Shown here: positions 1-7,501 of the stretch, one piece after another
Layout: every line of letters begins with the position of its first letter
How positions within the stretch are numbered: position 1 is the stretch's first letter
NCBI GenBank assembly: GCA_034111045.1
Contig: JAWUYA010000077.1
Location: 1-35,972, forward strand
Length of the DNA: 35,972 nt
DNA from: JALJPB01 sp034111045
GTDB taxonomy: Bacteria; Pseudomonadota; Gammaproteobacteria; Enterobacterales; Alteromonadaceae
Direction: 5' to 3'
Translations under genes and position numbers: made by a program
Notes under the pieces: generated by a model
The model's input: only the letters and a program-made list of their open reading frames with translations
Database searches by the model: none
Told to the model about the DNA's origin: nothing

Positions 1-6
1 CAGTCA

Positions 7-1908
7 CTATAAACAACAATGACAATTTCGCTGCGTTTTTGACAGCTTACCTATGCCAGGATTAAAAGTATTTGTTGGGTCAAGAGCACGATAAAAACTT
101 GATAAGTTATCGTCTGCTTTGTATAAATGCCCCACATTATGCTCTGCAGGATACTTGGCCCCTCTTTGATCAAGCTGCGCTAACATCAGCTTTTTAACTT
201 CTATCGCACAAGCTCCTTGCTTTAAGAGGTAGTCTTGATGGAATACGTAACAAAAAAAGTGCCCGTAGTAGAGTTTTTTCTCTAGGTGTTGTTCAATTTC
301 AGGACCAAATGTTTCAACCCAGTTGAGTTCATTGCGTTTTAACGCAATATCCAAGGCTAAAATTTCGCCAACGTCTTTTTCATGAATCGTTTGATAACGA
401 ATGGCCGCACCAGCGGCGGCAAATCTATGTAAATAAGCTCTTTTTGCTTCATCTGGGGTGCATTCAAAAAAGCTGCCAGCATCTGACCGCTTAAAATAAT
501 CTGTTAATATTTTCCGGCCTTTTTCAATCGAGCTATCACTTAATTTCAAAATCAGATGATGTTCATATTGGTCTCTATAAGCTCGCATACGTTTAGGCAA
601 ATGTTCCGGAAATAAGCGACTAAAAAATTGCATGGCGCGGTCGCTTAAATAACGTGGCAACCAGCCAATTTTATTTAAGCTGGCGTCTACTCGTCCTTTC
701 AACGCAAACATTTTAGGTAAGCGTTTGGTCCCTAAATACAATACGCTTAAAAAAGTGTCTTTTCCGTATTTAGCTGCAACGTCAAAAACATCTCGATGCA
801 AATACTCACCAACCTCAGGTAATTGGTCTAAGCCCATTAACAACAATCGCCTAATGGTATATAAGTCCTCAGGGGTATTTGTACCCACGTAAAAGCTTTG
901 CTCCTCAGTTGCAACCGGATAGGTGTCAACTCTAACCGCGAATACCGCTAATTTACCTGCGCAACCACTCGACTCATATAAACGGCGGGGGTCAGCATTA
1001 AAGCGGCTTGGGGTATTGGCATCTACGTCTTTAATTCTAGCTTTGTACTCTTGATCGCTAGCTTTTCGTTGATTTTGTTCAAGCTTGTCTACCGCGAAGT
1101 TGCCTTGCTGTAAATTATAAATAACCTCATCGGCATTATCGCCCAAATATATACCTAAGTGATTCACTAGTACAAGTTCACCGTGTTGGTTAATTTGTGC
1201 ATATATAGAGAGTTCAGTGTACGCAGGGCCGCGTTTAACAAGCGCGCCACCCGAATTATTAGCAATTCCGCCAACAACAGTGGCACCCAGAGTAGACGAG
1301 CCAATAATGGAATGGGGAGAGCGGTTAATAACGTTAAGTGACTCTGCTAATTTGTGCAATGTAGCACCCGGCATGCTAATGACTTGTTGGCCTTGATTAA
1401 CAAGATGTAAGTCATTTAGGCTTAGGGTATTAATCACAACAACCGGTCTGTCATAATCATCTTTATTAGGCGTTGACCCTTCTGTTAACCCGGTATTAGC
1501 GGCTTGCATCACAACAATAAGGTTATTGCTGACTGCAATTTTAATACTTTCCCACAGTTGGTTGAGTGTTTGCGGAAAAATAACCGCAAGTGCACCCCCC
1601 CCACCAGAGCGCCAACCTTTTCGAAAATGCTGGTTTTTACTTGGGTCTGCACTGACATAGGCTACGCCTAAAACCACTACAAATTCACTTAAAATATCCG
1701 TTTGTTTATTGACATCAGGCACTTTTTTACACTGAACAATGCCGGTAGAGAGTGTTATATCGTGCTTACAGCTGACGTTTTCATTACTATTTTCACTGTG
1801 ACTACCGTTATTTTCGCTCATCTCGTTATTGCCTTGTTCACGTAGCCCCGAAGAGTCGTCAATACTTTCTTGGTTGTTGGTAGTTACTGTTGAGTCGACC
1901 CTAGTCAT
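7..1908 (-). CDS. dld: Quinone-dependent D-lactate dehydrogenase (Dld), FAD enzyme
   Basis: Peripheral inner-membrane flavoenzyme that oxidises D-lactate to pyruvate and passes electrons to the quinone pool. The protein (633 aa) follows E. coli Dld closely from about residue 80 to the end. It has the FAD-binding segment AANTGLTEGSTP (136-147), IGSSTLGATVVGGIANNSGG (about 202-221), NADPRRLYESSGCAGKLAVF, and the C-terminal YPAEHNVGHLYKA and DPTNTFNPGIGK. E. coli Dld is 571 aa; this one carries about 60 extra residues at the N-terminus, rich in Asn, Ser and Glu and free of hydrophobic segments. The start at 1908 is kept because AAGGGA lies about 12 nt upstream and no later ATG precedes the conserved part except residue 30, which lies inside the polar extension. 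It is monocistronic here; the 286 bp upstream would hold its promoter. Identification is very secure, the exact start less so. Confidence 0.95.
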   Translation of the reverse strand: MTRVDSTVTTNNQESIDDSSGLREQGNNEMSENNGSHSENSNENVSCKHDITLSTGIVQCKKVPDVNKQTDILSEFVVVLGVAYVSADPSKNQHFRKGWRSGGGGALAVIFPQTLNQLWESIKIAVSNNLIVVMQAANTGLTEGSTPNKDDYDRPVVVINTLSLNDLHLVNQGQQVISMPGATLHKLAESLNVINRSPHSIIGSSTLGATVVGGIANNSGGALVKRGPAYTELSIYAQINQHGELVLVNHLGIYLGDNADEVIYNLQQGNFAVDKLEQNQRKASDQEYKARIKDVDANTPSRFNADPRRLYESSGCAGKLAVFAVRVDTYPVATEEQSFYVGTNTPEDLYTIRRLLLMGLDQLPEVGEYLHRDVFDVAAKYGKDTFLSVLYLGTKRLPKMFALKGRVDASLNKIGWLPRYLSDRAMQFFSRLFPEHLPKRMRAYRDQYEHHLILKLSDSSIEKGRKILTDYFKRSDAGSFFECTPDEAKRAYLHRFAAAGAAIRYQTIHEKDVGEILALDIALKRNELNWVETFGPEIEQHLEKKLYYGHFFCYVFHQDYLLKQGACAIEVKKLMLAQLDQRGAKYPAEHNVGHLYKADDNLSSFYRALDPTNTFNPGIGKLSKTQRNCHCCL

Positions 1909-2194
1909 TTTGACTGTTTCCCTTATATCAGCAACGCTATGTTAATTGAGCTAACTCGTTGACTTTTTGATGGCTGATGCTCATTACCTCCTAGCGACAC
2001 AAAATCTAATAAAAAAGCCACTTAACCTATCATAAGTTCAATAGCACCGCTAAAAACCCCAAGTAAATAGCAGTAATTTAGCTATTACATTGTGCATTCA
2101 TCATGTTATCGAAGGCATTACAGAGTGTGTTGAGAGAATTTAACATACCAGCGTTGAACTCATTTATCGGAAATGTTGGAGATTAACCGCTAAG

Positions 2195-2566
2195 CTAATT
2201 GAAAAGTGCTTTGCGTTGTTTATTGCGCGCCATTTCTTGTTCTATTATATTGATAGCATCAACATCACCTAACGACAATTGAACTTCACGCGAAAGCACG
2301 CCATCGGCTATTAGCGACAAATAACGCGAACAACACACCCTTAAAAAAGAGGTGAAATTGTCAACGTCATGTTCGGCCTCGAGAGATTCAAGATACAGCT
2401 TAGTGATTGTCTGATTGACTGTCACTTTATCTCGATATGACAGCTCTTCTAATATATCCCAAAAGAATACCTCTAAACGTATTGATGTGACCACCCCTTG
2501 AATGCGGAGTGATTTGGTTTTACAGCTCCATAAGCTACTGTTGGCATTAATAAAAAGCTGACACAT
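2195..2566 (-). CDS. Ribbon-helix-helix domain protein (RHH_4-like)
   Basis: Small protein (123 aa) whose central part, about residues 27-85, fits the RHH_4-type ribbon-helix-helix family: TSIRLEVFFWDILEEL gives the beta strand and first helix, TVNQTITKLYLESL the second helix, and NFTSFLRVCCSRYL the conserved tail. Such domains bind DNA or act in small regulatory proteins; the function of this subfamily is poorly known. The start is ATG with AGAGAC about 6 nt upstream. It sits 25 nt downstream of the DJ-1/PfpI gene on the same strand, so the two are probably co-transcribed. The first 25 residues carry two cysteines and are not conserved in families I know. No target can be named from the sequence. 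Confidence 0.7.
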   Translation of the reverse strand: MCQLFINANSSLWSCKTKSLRIQGVVTSIRLEVFFWDILEELSYRDKVTVNQTITKLYLESLEAEHDVDNFTSFLRVCCSRYLSLIADGVLSREVQLSLGDVDAINIIEQEMARNKQRKALFN

Positions 2567-2591
2567 ACTAGTCTCTATATATTACTTGGGT

Positions 2592-3149
2592 CTATAACAA
2601 CGCCACAAATTGCATCAACATCGCAGGATGTGCAGGCCATGCTGGGGCAGTCACTAGCTGACCATCAGTAATAGCCCCATCCATAGGTAAATGAATATAT
2701 TCGGCACCCGCCATTTCTACTTCTGGTTGGCAAGCCGGATAAGCCGATACTTTTTTACCTTTTATAACCCCAGCAGCCGTTAGTAATTGTGGACCATGGC
2801 AAATAGAGGCGATAGGTTTATCATTCTTGGCAAAGTATTGAATCATTTCAATGACGGTAGCATTCAAGCGCAAGTATTCAGGAGCACGTCCGCCGGGTAA
2901 ATATAAAGCATCGTAATCGGCAAGATTAATATCGGCAAATGAGGCATTAAGTTCAAAGTTATGACCACGTTTTTCGGTGTAGGTTTGGTCACCTTCAAAA
3001 TCATGTATTGAGGTGGCGATAGTGTCGCCAGCTTTTTTATTCGGGCACACAGCGTCAACTTCATGTCCCATTGCTAATAGTGCTTGAAAAGGCACCATGT
3101 TTTCATAATCTTCAACAAAATCTCCAGTGATCATCAGTACTTTGGCCAT
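2592..3149 (-). CDS. DJ-1/PfpI family protein (protease I / glyoxalase-like)
   Basis: Cytoplasmic protein of the DJ-1/PfpI (class I glutamine amidotransferase-like) fold, 185 aa, the usual full length. The nucleophile elbow is ASICHGPQLL (114-123) with Cys117 followed by His118. The acidic partner lies in the N-terminal VEDYE segment (12-16), and LYLPGGRAPEYLRLN (83-97) is typical of the PfpI/YhbO branch. Members have been reported as stress-protective peptidases, glyoxalase III enzymes or deglycases; the actual activity is debated and cannot be settled here. The ATG is preceded by AAGGAA at 7 nt. It is the first gene of a likely two-gene unit with the ribbon-helix-helix gene 25 nt downstream. 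Confidence 0.9.
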   Translation of the reverse strand: MAKVLMITGDFVEDYENMVPFQALLAMGHEVDAVCPNKKAGDTIATSIHDFEGDQTYTEKRGHNFELNASFADINLADYDALYLPGGRAPEYLRLNATVIEMIQYFAKNDKPIASICHGPQLLTAAGVIKGKKVSAYPACQPEVEMAGAEYIHLPMDGAITDGQLVTAPAWPAHPAMLMQFVALL

Positions 3150-3843
3150 TATTATTCCTTAATAAATTTAAGTTAACGATATAAAGATAAACATGATTTA
3201 CATTTATGCAACCATTATTTAACTATCCAGGGTAATTAAACCATATTAAACAGGAGCTAAGGTAATACGTTAATACTACAAATTAATTTACTCATGTTAT
3301 TTTTAGCCTGTAGTATCGCGATAATTAACATTGTATGGCTGCTTGTAAAAATTTGTATGACCGCTTATAAAATGCTACGACAAGAAAGGATAAAAGAGGT
3401 CAGAGCCGATTTAAATGAGTGCTTTGCCCTTAAGGACTTGAATTTGCTATAGCCGTAACGTTATTGAGCAGACCGAAAATGCCCATACCACTCAACAACT
3501 CTTTACTGATGTACTCACCCGAGTTAACAAAGTGGTTTTCTTCGGTTGGTTTACTTTATAGCTGATGGATCAACTCTTTTGATAACATTGATAACATTGA
3601 TGGCATGCTATTGGGTGCCGTAACCGCAGGTGATTAGACACTGCTCTACCCTAACTAGACGGTGATTGTTGGCAAATTTTTTAGCGCGGCACTTTCCATG
3701 GCATTCCCCATGAATAGAAATGTCTTTGAATTATTGATGCCCAATTGGATAAAGGTGAAACAACAAAGTACCATGCTTGAGCAATTATTCGATTGCTGGA
3801 AAAACATTAACAAAAAATTTACTGAGTGTTGAGAAATAAAATA
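3150..3843. other. Intergenic stretch without an intact gene, possible gene remnant
   Basis: About 690 bp between the divergent DJ-1 and rcsF genes. The first 150 bp are AT-rich and would hold the DJ-1 promoter. From about 3360 the base composition looks coding-like, and short plus-strand stretches are open: one from an ATG at 3372 to a TAG near 3450, one ending in TAG near 3560, and one near 3660-3830 ending in TGA just before rcsF. The stretches are broken by stops and do not join into a protein I recognise. A 9-bp unit ATAACATTG is repeated twice in tandem at 3582-3599. I read it tentatively as a decayed gene. Confidence 0.3.
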
Positions 3844-4305
3844 ATGAAAAAAATAACCATTAACATCAGCATTAAAGCCCAACGACCGTTATTGTCTGTG
3901 CTTACCCTTTTACTGTGTAGTTGCAATAGTAACTTCACAGTATCAACCAATGTAGACAGTAATAATTTTAAAGACTACTTTTCAGCCAGTAAAGTGGCTA
4001 TTTATCAAAGTGAAAATGAAATGCTTAAGCGCTATAAATTTATCGGTTTGGTTGAAGGGCAAGACTGTCAATTAAAAGCTCACCATGGGCCACCTGATAA
4101 AATAAATGCCAGAACCGATGCCCGTAAACAAGCCTTTGAGCAACAAGCAAATGCTGTTGTGTTTACCGGATGTGTAATAATCGATTCGGCTGTTACCCAT
4201 CAACAACCTCAAAAACAGCAATGCCTATCAACATTGGTTTGTTATGCAAAGGCTTATCAAGTCGATACTAATGCTCAAAGCACTCACTCTGACAACAAAC
4301 AATAA
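3844..4305 (+). CDS. rcsF: RcsF-like outer-membrane stress-sensor lipoprotein
   Basis: Lipoprotein of the RcsF family, the envelope sensor that feeds the Rcs phosphorelay in enterics. A lipoprotein signal peptide ends in LLLCSC, with the acylated Cys at residue 27 counting from the ATG at 3844. The C-terminal domain keeps the four RcsF cysteines in order: EGQDCQ, TGCVI, QQCLS and LVCYAKAY, which form two disulfides in E. coli RcsF. The TARxxAxxQANAV region also fits (here TDARKQAFEQQANAVV). An in-frame GTG at 3826 gives six more residues, but the ATG starts directly at a basic MKK signal-peptide head and is preferred. The stop overlaps the trmO start in TAATG, and rcsF-trmO is also the E. coli order, which supports both calls. 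No other rcs gene is in the window. Confidence 0.85.
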   Translation: MKKITINISIKAQRPLLSVLTLLLCSCNSNFTVSTNVDSNNFKDYFSASKVAIYQSENEMLKRYKFIGLVEGQDCQLKAHHGPPDKINARTDARKQAFEQQANAVVFTGCVIIDSAVTHQQPQKQQCLSTLVCYAKAYQVDTNAQSTHSDNKQ

Positions 4306-5081
4306 TGAGCGGTCTATTGAAAAAAACTACAGTCGAACAAAGTGCGTATGAAATTAAGTTACAAGCTATTGGTCATGTTATTTCTCCCTACCAAGAAAAA
4401 TTCGCCATTCCTCGTCAACCCGGTATTGTTAGCGCCGCAAAGGGTAAAATCTACTTGCAAGGTAATGCCAATAATATTGAATTAGTCCGAGGACTTGAAC
4501 AGTTCAGCCACCTCTGGCTTATTTTTATATTTCACGGTAGCCAAGCACAAGGCTGGAAACCCCTAGTAAGGCCGCCAAGGCTAGGTGGCAATAAAAAGCT
4601 AGGCGTATTAGCGACACGTTCTACTTTTAGGCCAAACCCTATTGGCATGTCAGTAGTTAAACTTGACAGTATTGGCCAAGAAAAATTAGCGGATGGAGGT
4701 GTACAAGTCATTATTAACATATCGGGTGTAGACTTACTTAATGGCACACCTATTGTTGATATAAAACCCTATATTCCTTATTGTGACAGCATTGATGATG
4801 CCGCTGCAGGTTTTGCTCAAACAGCTCCATTAACAAGCCTAACAGTACATTTAAGTCATGAGGCTGAGCAAGTTTTAACTAAATATCACCCTGAGTTTCC
4901 AGATCTTAAGCAACTTATTTTGCAAGTTTTAAAGCAAGATCCTCGCCCTGCTTATAAACAAAAAAAACCAGATGAAAAAGTGTATGGCATGCGTCTGTAC
5001 CAATTTAACATTCAATGGCAAATGATCTCGTTAACCGACATTAATGTTACCTCTATTGCAGTAAATCTTGAGAAAGCATAA
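4305..5081 (+). CDS. trmO: tRNA (adenine(37)-N6)-methyltransferase TrmO
   Basis: SAM-dependent enzyme that methylates N6-threonylcarbamoyladenosine at position 37 of tRNA-Thr(GGU) (formerly YaeB/TsaA). The protein is 258 aa, slightly longer than E. coli TrmO (235 aa). The family signature is clear: IGHVISPYQEKFAIPRQPG (22-40), EQFSHLWLIFIFH (65-77) and LATRSTFRPNPIGMS (102-116), followed by the VDLLNGTPIVDIKPYIPYCD segment. It overlaps the rcsF stop by one base, so translation is likely coupled. The next gene converges from the right. Confidence 0.95.
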   Translation: MSGLLKKTTVEQSAYEIKLQAIGHVISPYQEKFAIPRQPGIVSAAKGKIYLQGNANNIELVRGLEQFSHLWLIFIFHGSQAQGWKPLVRPPRLGGNKKLGVLATRSTFRPNPIGMSVVKLDSIGQEKLADGGVQVIINISGVDLLNGTPIVDIKPYIPYCDSIDDAAAGFAQTAPLTSLTVHLSHEAEQVLTKYHPEFPDLKQLILQVLKQDPRPAYKQKKPDEKVYGMRLYQFNIQWQMISLTDINVTSIAVNLEKA

Positions 5082-5134
5082 GGATGCCATTAGCCAATGG
5101 ATGATCATTGACTGTGCCTTGGTTTTATCTGGGG

Positions 5135-5177
5135 ATAGTCTTGACTATGAGGTTGTTGAAGTTTAATTACCAACAAC
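5135..5177. other. Inverted repeats between convergent genes trmO and mbnH
   Basis: Two small inverted repeats lie in the 140 bp between converging genes: ATAGTC-TT-GACTAT at 5135-5148 and GTTGTTG / CAACAAC (5152-5158 and 5171-5177, 12-nt loop). Neither is followed by a clear T-run on either strand, so a terminator role is only a guess from position. Confidence 0.3.
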
Positions 5178-5192
5178 AAAGAGGTAACCTTT

Positions 5193-5227
5193 AAGGTTGA
5201 GTTAATTAAGGTTGAGTTAATTAAGGT
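5193..5227. repeat. 15-bp tandem repeat overlapping the mbnH stop codon
   Basis: The unit AAGGTTGAGTTAATT occurs at 5193-5207 and 5208-5222, followed by a partial third copy (AAGGT). The second copy contains the TAA stop of the minus-strand di-heme protein gene (5221-5223), so the duplication lies at the very end of that gene. It looks like a simple slippage duplication. Confidence 0.8.
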
Positions 5228-6447
5228 TTATCTACTTCAATTTTATCCATTTCAGGTTTAGCAAACGCAGGGTTAGTTAAAAATGAAGGATCCGTTAATG
5301 CGTCTAAAAATGCGATCACGTCTACTTTATCTTGCTCATTCATCTCAAACCCTTTGATAAAAGCACTTTTAAGAGGGTTTAACCTGCCATCACCTTGGTT
5401 TTTTCCTGAATCAATATGACGACCTCCAGCCGCATAGAAATCTAATACCTCGGCCAAACTAGCAATACTACCATCATGCATATAAGGTGATGACACCGAT
5501 ATATTCCTTAATGTTGGCGCTCTAAATCGGCCATTATCTTTTGCCTGTAATGAAATTTCGGCTAAACCGATATCATCACTAGGATATCCGGTGTTGACAG
5601 TGCTTGCGTTACTATTGCCTGACTTAACATTATCTCCAGCCAAATTATCTACAACCACATTATACAAACCGGTATTATGAAAAGGCCTGCGATCAAGCAA
5701 TTGTTTTTCATGACTAGTCGACTGAGTGAAATTAAAGCCCCCATGACAATGGTGACACTCTAAACGCTCTGAAAAAAACAATGTCATGCCACGAAGCGCT
5801 GAAGCTGATAGCGCATGGTCATCGTTAGCGTAGGCATATTGATCAAAAGGAGATTGTAATGAAATTAAGCTGCGTACAAAACTTGCCAGGGCTTTAACAA
5901 TCAGCTCATAACTGAGCTCTTGATGAGGAAAAGCTTGCTCAAAAAGCGCTAAATAGTTATTGCTTTTAAATCGGCCTAATATCTCCTTTTCATGCCCTGT
6001 TATCCCTAACTCTATTGGTGACTCAGCAAACATAGGTAATAAAATTTGCCGCTCTAAAGTGGTGAGTCCATCATGTGCCCAGGTGAGGGTTTTATTATAA
6101 GCGATATTAACCAGTACAGAGGCATTACGGCGATGAGACTGGCCTGTACTACCAATGGATCGTTCGATATTTTCACCAAAAGCAAAAGCTTGATTATGAC
6201 AACTGGCACAAGATTGTGTTTGGTTGGCTGATAAATTGTTATCGTAGAATATAGCTCGCCCTAGCGCCACTTTAGCTTCAGTCATGGCGTTATTTTCGGG
6301 GACTTGCGGTTTAGGAAATCCGGGAATAATTTGCCATTGATAATCAGACTTTACCGACTCTTTTTGACTACAAGCATTGACAAAAATTAAAATAACAAAT
6401 ACTAACGTTAGCCTTAATGCTGGAGATAACCCTGCAATTTTTCTCAT
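5221..6447 (-). CDS. MbnH-family di-heme enzyme (cytochrome c peroxidase/MauG superfamily) lipoprotein
   Basis: Periplasmic di-heme c-type protein, 408 aa, with a lipoprotein signal ending FVNAC (Cys26). Two heme sites are present: CASCH (80-84) and CHHCH (231-235). Conserved cytochrome c peroxidase segments follow, including FRAPTLRNISVSSPYMHDGS (308-327) and LAEVLDFYAAGGRH (331-344). The MbnH call rests on the MbnP-type gene immediately upstream (3 nt between its stop and this ATG), because MbnH enzymes are encoded with MbnP partners. In the studied Methylosinus pair, MbnH oxidises a Trp of MbnP to kynurenine. A plain bacterial cytochrome c peroxidase is the alternative, but those lack such a partner. 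The long loop at about 240-305, before the conserved RAPTL segment, is typical of the MauG/MbnH side of the family. Confidence 0.85.
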   Translation of the reverse strand: MRKIAGLSPALRLTLVFVILIFVNACSQKESVKSDYQWQIIPGFPKPQVPENNAMTEAKVALGRAIFYDNNLSANQTQSCASCHNQAFAFGENIERSIGSTGQSHRRNASVLVNIAYNKTLTWAHDGLTTLERQILLPMFAESPIELGITGHEKEILGRFKSNNYLALFEQAFPHQELSYELIVKALASFVRSLISLQSPFDQYAYANDDHALSASALRGMTLFFSERLECHHCHGGFNFTQSTSHEKQLLDRRPFHNTGLYNVVVDNLAGDNVKSGNSNASTVNTGYPSDDIGLAEISLQAKDNGRFRAPTLRNISVSSPYMHDGSIASLAEVLDFYAAGGRHIDSGKNQGDGRLNPLKSAFIKGFEMNEQDKVDVIAFLDALTDPSFLTNPAFAKPEMDKIEVDKP

Positions 6448-6450
6448 TAA

Positions 6451-7365
6451 TTATTTACTCAGACTGTCAGGCGAGGTCTTATCATGCCATTTAAAGGTAC
6501 TTTGAGCTTTCGATGCTATCAAGCCCAGATGTTCAAACAGCACTAAACAATTGTCATTGTCAGGCTCAGATTGGCAACTGTTTTTTTTGGTAATACTCAG
6601 GCCTAAAAATAACGCGGCTAAATCTACAGCTATGCGCTGCGGCTTTGTGCTTTTACTGTCCATATCCATTATTATTTTTGTCTGATTAGCGTTGGTACAA
6701 GTCTTATTTGGCGGCCTTAATGGGCTTGGCGCTTTACACCCTGTTGAACCTAAATGAAACTGCCAATGGTCTTTTGGGTCAATTCCATTTGCTGCTTCAA
6801 TTTGTTCTTCGATGTCTAAGCGAAAAAATTTATGCCCGCTTTGCCAAACCCAAAACATCTGCGGCACATTAAGCGGACTGGTTTGTAATAATGGATTTTG
6901 ATGATTAAATGAAAAGGGCACACCTAAGGTAAACCGCAGCTGAGTAAACGTTGAAAGGTCAATAGCTTGTTTAAATGATAACTGCCAATTTCCTTGTGTT
7001 AATTGGTGGTCAGCTTGCTGTTTTACTGGACTAGCCTGACAATACTCCCCTAGCAAGGCAATATTATTACTTTGGTATTGATTGTCTGATAATGGCCAAA
7101 CCTGCCATTGGCCATTATTGTCTTTAACCGCCACTTCACTAATAAAAAATTGTAATTGCGAATATTGCCACTTTTTATCTTGATGAATAAACGATGAGAA
7201 GCATTTTAGTAACTTATTATTATATTTAGGCGTGAACGTTAGGCTGTTAGTGTTAGTGTTTATATCACTACAGCCACTGAGCAGGGTTACAACGAGTACA
7301 ATACCCTTTAGAAGGGCAGAAAAAATACTCGGTTTAATTGTTATTATAAGGTCAATAAATTTCAA
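6451..7365 (-). CDS. MbnP-family four-Cys copper-binding lipoprotein
   Basis: Lipoprotein of 304 aa with lipobox LLSGC (Cys32). The body matches the MbnP/'metallo-mystery pair' family: LGVPFSFNH (147-155), PLNVPQMFWVWQSGHKFFRLD (164-184), FHLGSTGC (203-210) and VDLAALF (247-253). Cysteines beyond the lipid anchor are C55, C109, C210, C223, C264 and C273. W172 and W174 in the FWVW motif are candidates for oxidation by the MbnH partner. The start is unusual: no ATG is available and a stop lies three codons upstream, so the TTG at 7365 is the only reasonable start before the signal peptide. It is translationally close to the di-heme gene (3-nt gap) and divergent from the choice-of-anchor-B gene. 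The organism's lifestyle does not suggest methanobactin, so this is a pair of the wider, non-methanotroph kind. Confidence 0.85.
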   Translation of the reverse strand: MKFIDLIITIKPSIFSALLKGIVLVVTLLSGCSDINTNTNSLTFTPKYNNKLLKCFSSFIHQDKKWQYSQLQFFISEVAVKDNNGQWQVWPLSDNQYQSNNIALLGEYCQASPVKQQADHQLTQGNWQLSFKQAIDLSTFTQLRFTLGVPFSFNHQNPLLQTSPLNVPQMFWVWQSGHKFFRLDIEEQIEAANGIDPKDHWQFHLGSTGCKAPSPLRPPNKTCTNANQTKIIMDMDSKSTKPQRIAVDLAALFLGLSITKKNSCQSEPDNDNCLVLFEHLGLIASKAQSTFKWHDKTSPDSLSK

Positions 7366-7501
7366 TACACTTCAAAACTGATAGCAAGTACAGGGTTATC
7401 AATATAGCAGCTGCTAACTTATTTCAACAGAAGCCTTTTTTTGTTATGTTAATTTATTATGTTAATGTAATCTCATTTTAACCATAAAAGAGCATATCTC
7501 G
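7366..7501. promoter_or_regulatory. Shared divergent control region of the MbnP/MbnH and beta-propeller genes
   Basis: The 136 bp between the two start codons must hold promoters for both directions. It contains a perfect 12-bp palindrome TAGCAGCTGCTA at 7405-7416 and a 10-bp direct repeat TTATGTTAAT at 7444-7453 and 7457-7466 (13-bp period). Both are plausible protein-binding sites. I cannot name the regulator, and I cannot place -10/-35 boxes with confidence. Confidence 0.4.

Noticed and set aside
5221..6447. Ordinary cytochrome c peroxidase
   Set aside because: The immediately upstream four-Cys MbnP-type lipoprotein gene points to the MbnH branch; plain peroxidases lack this partner.
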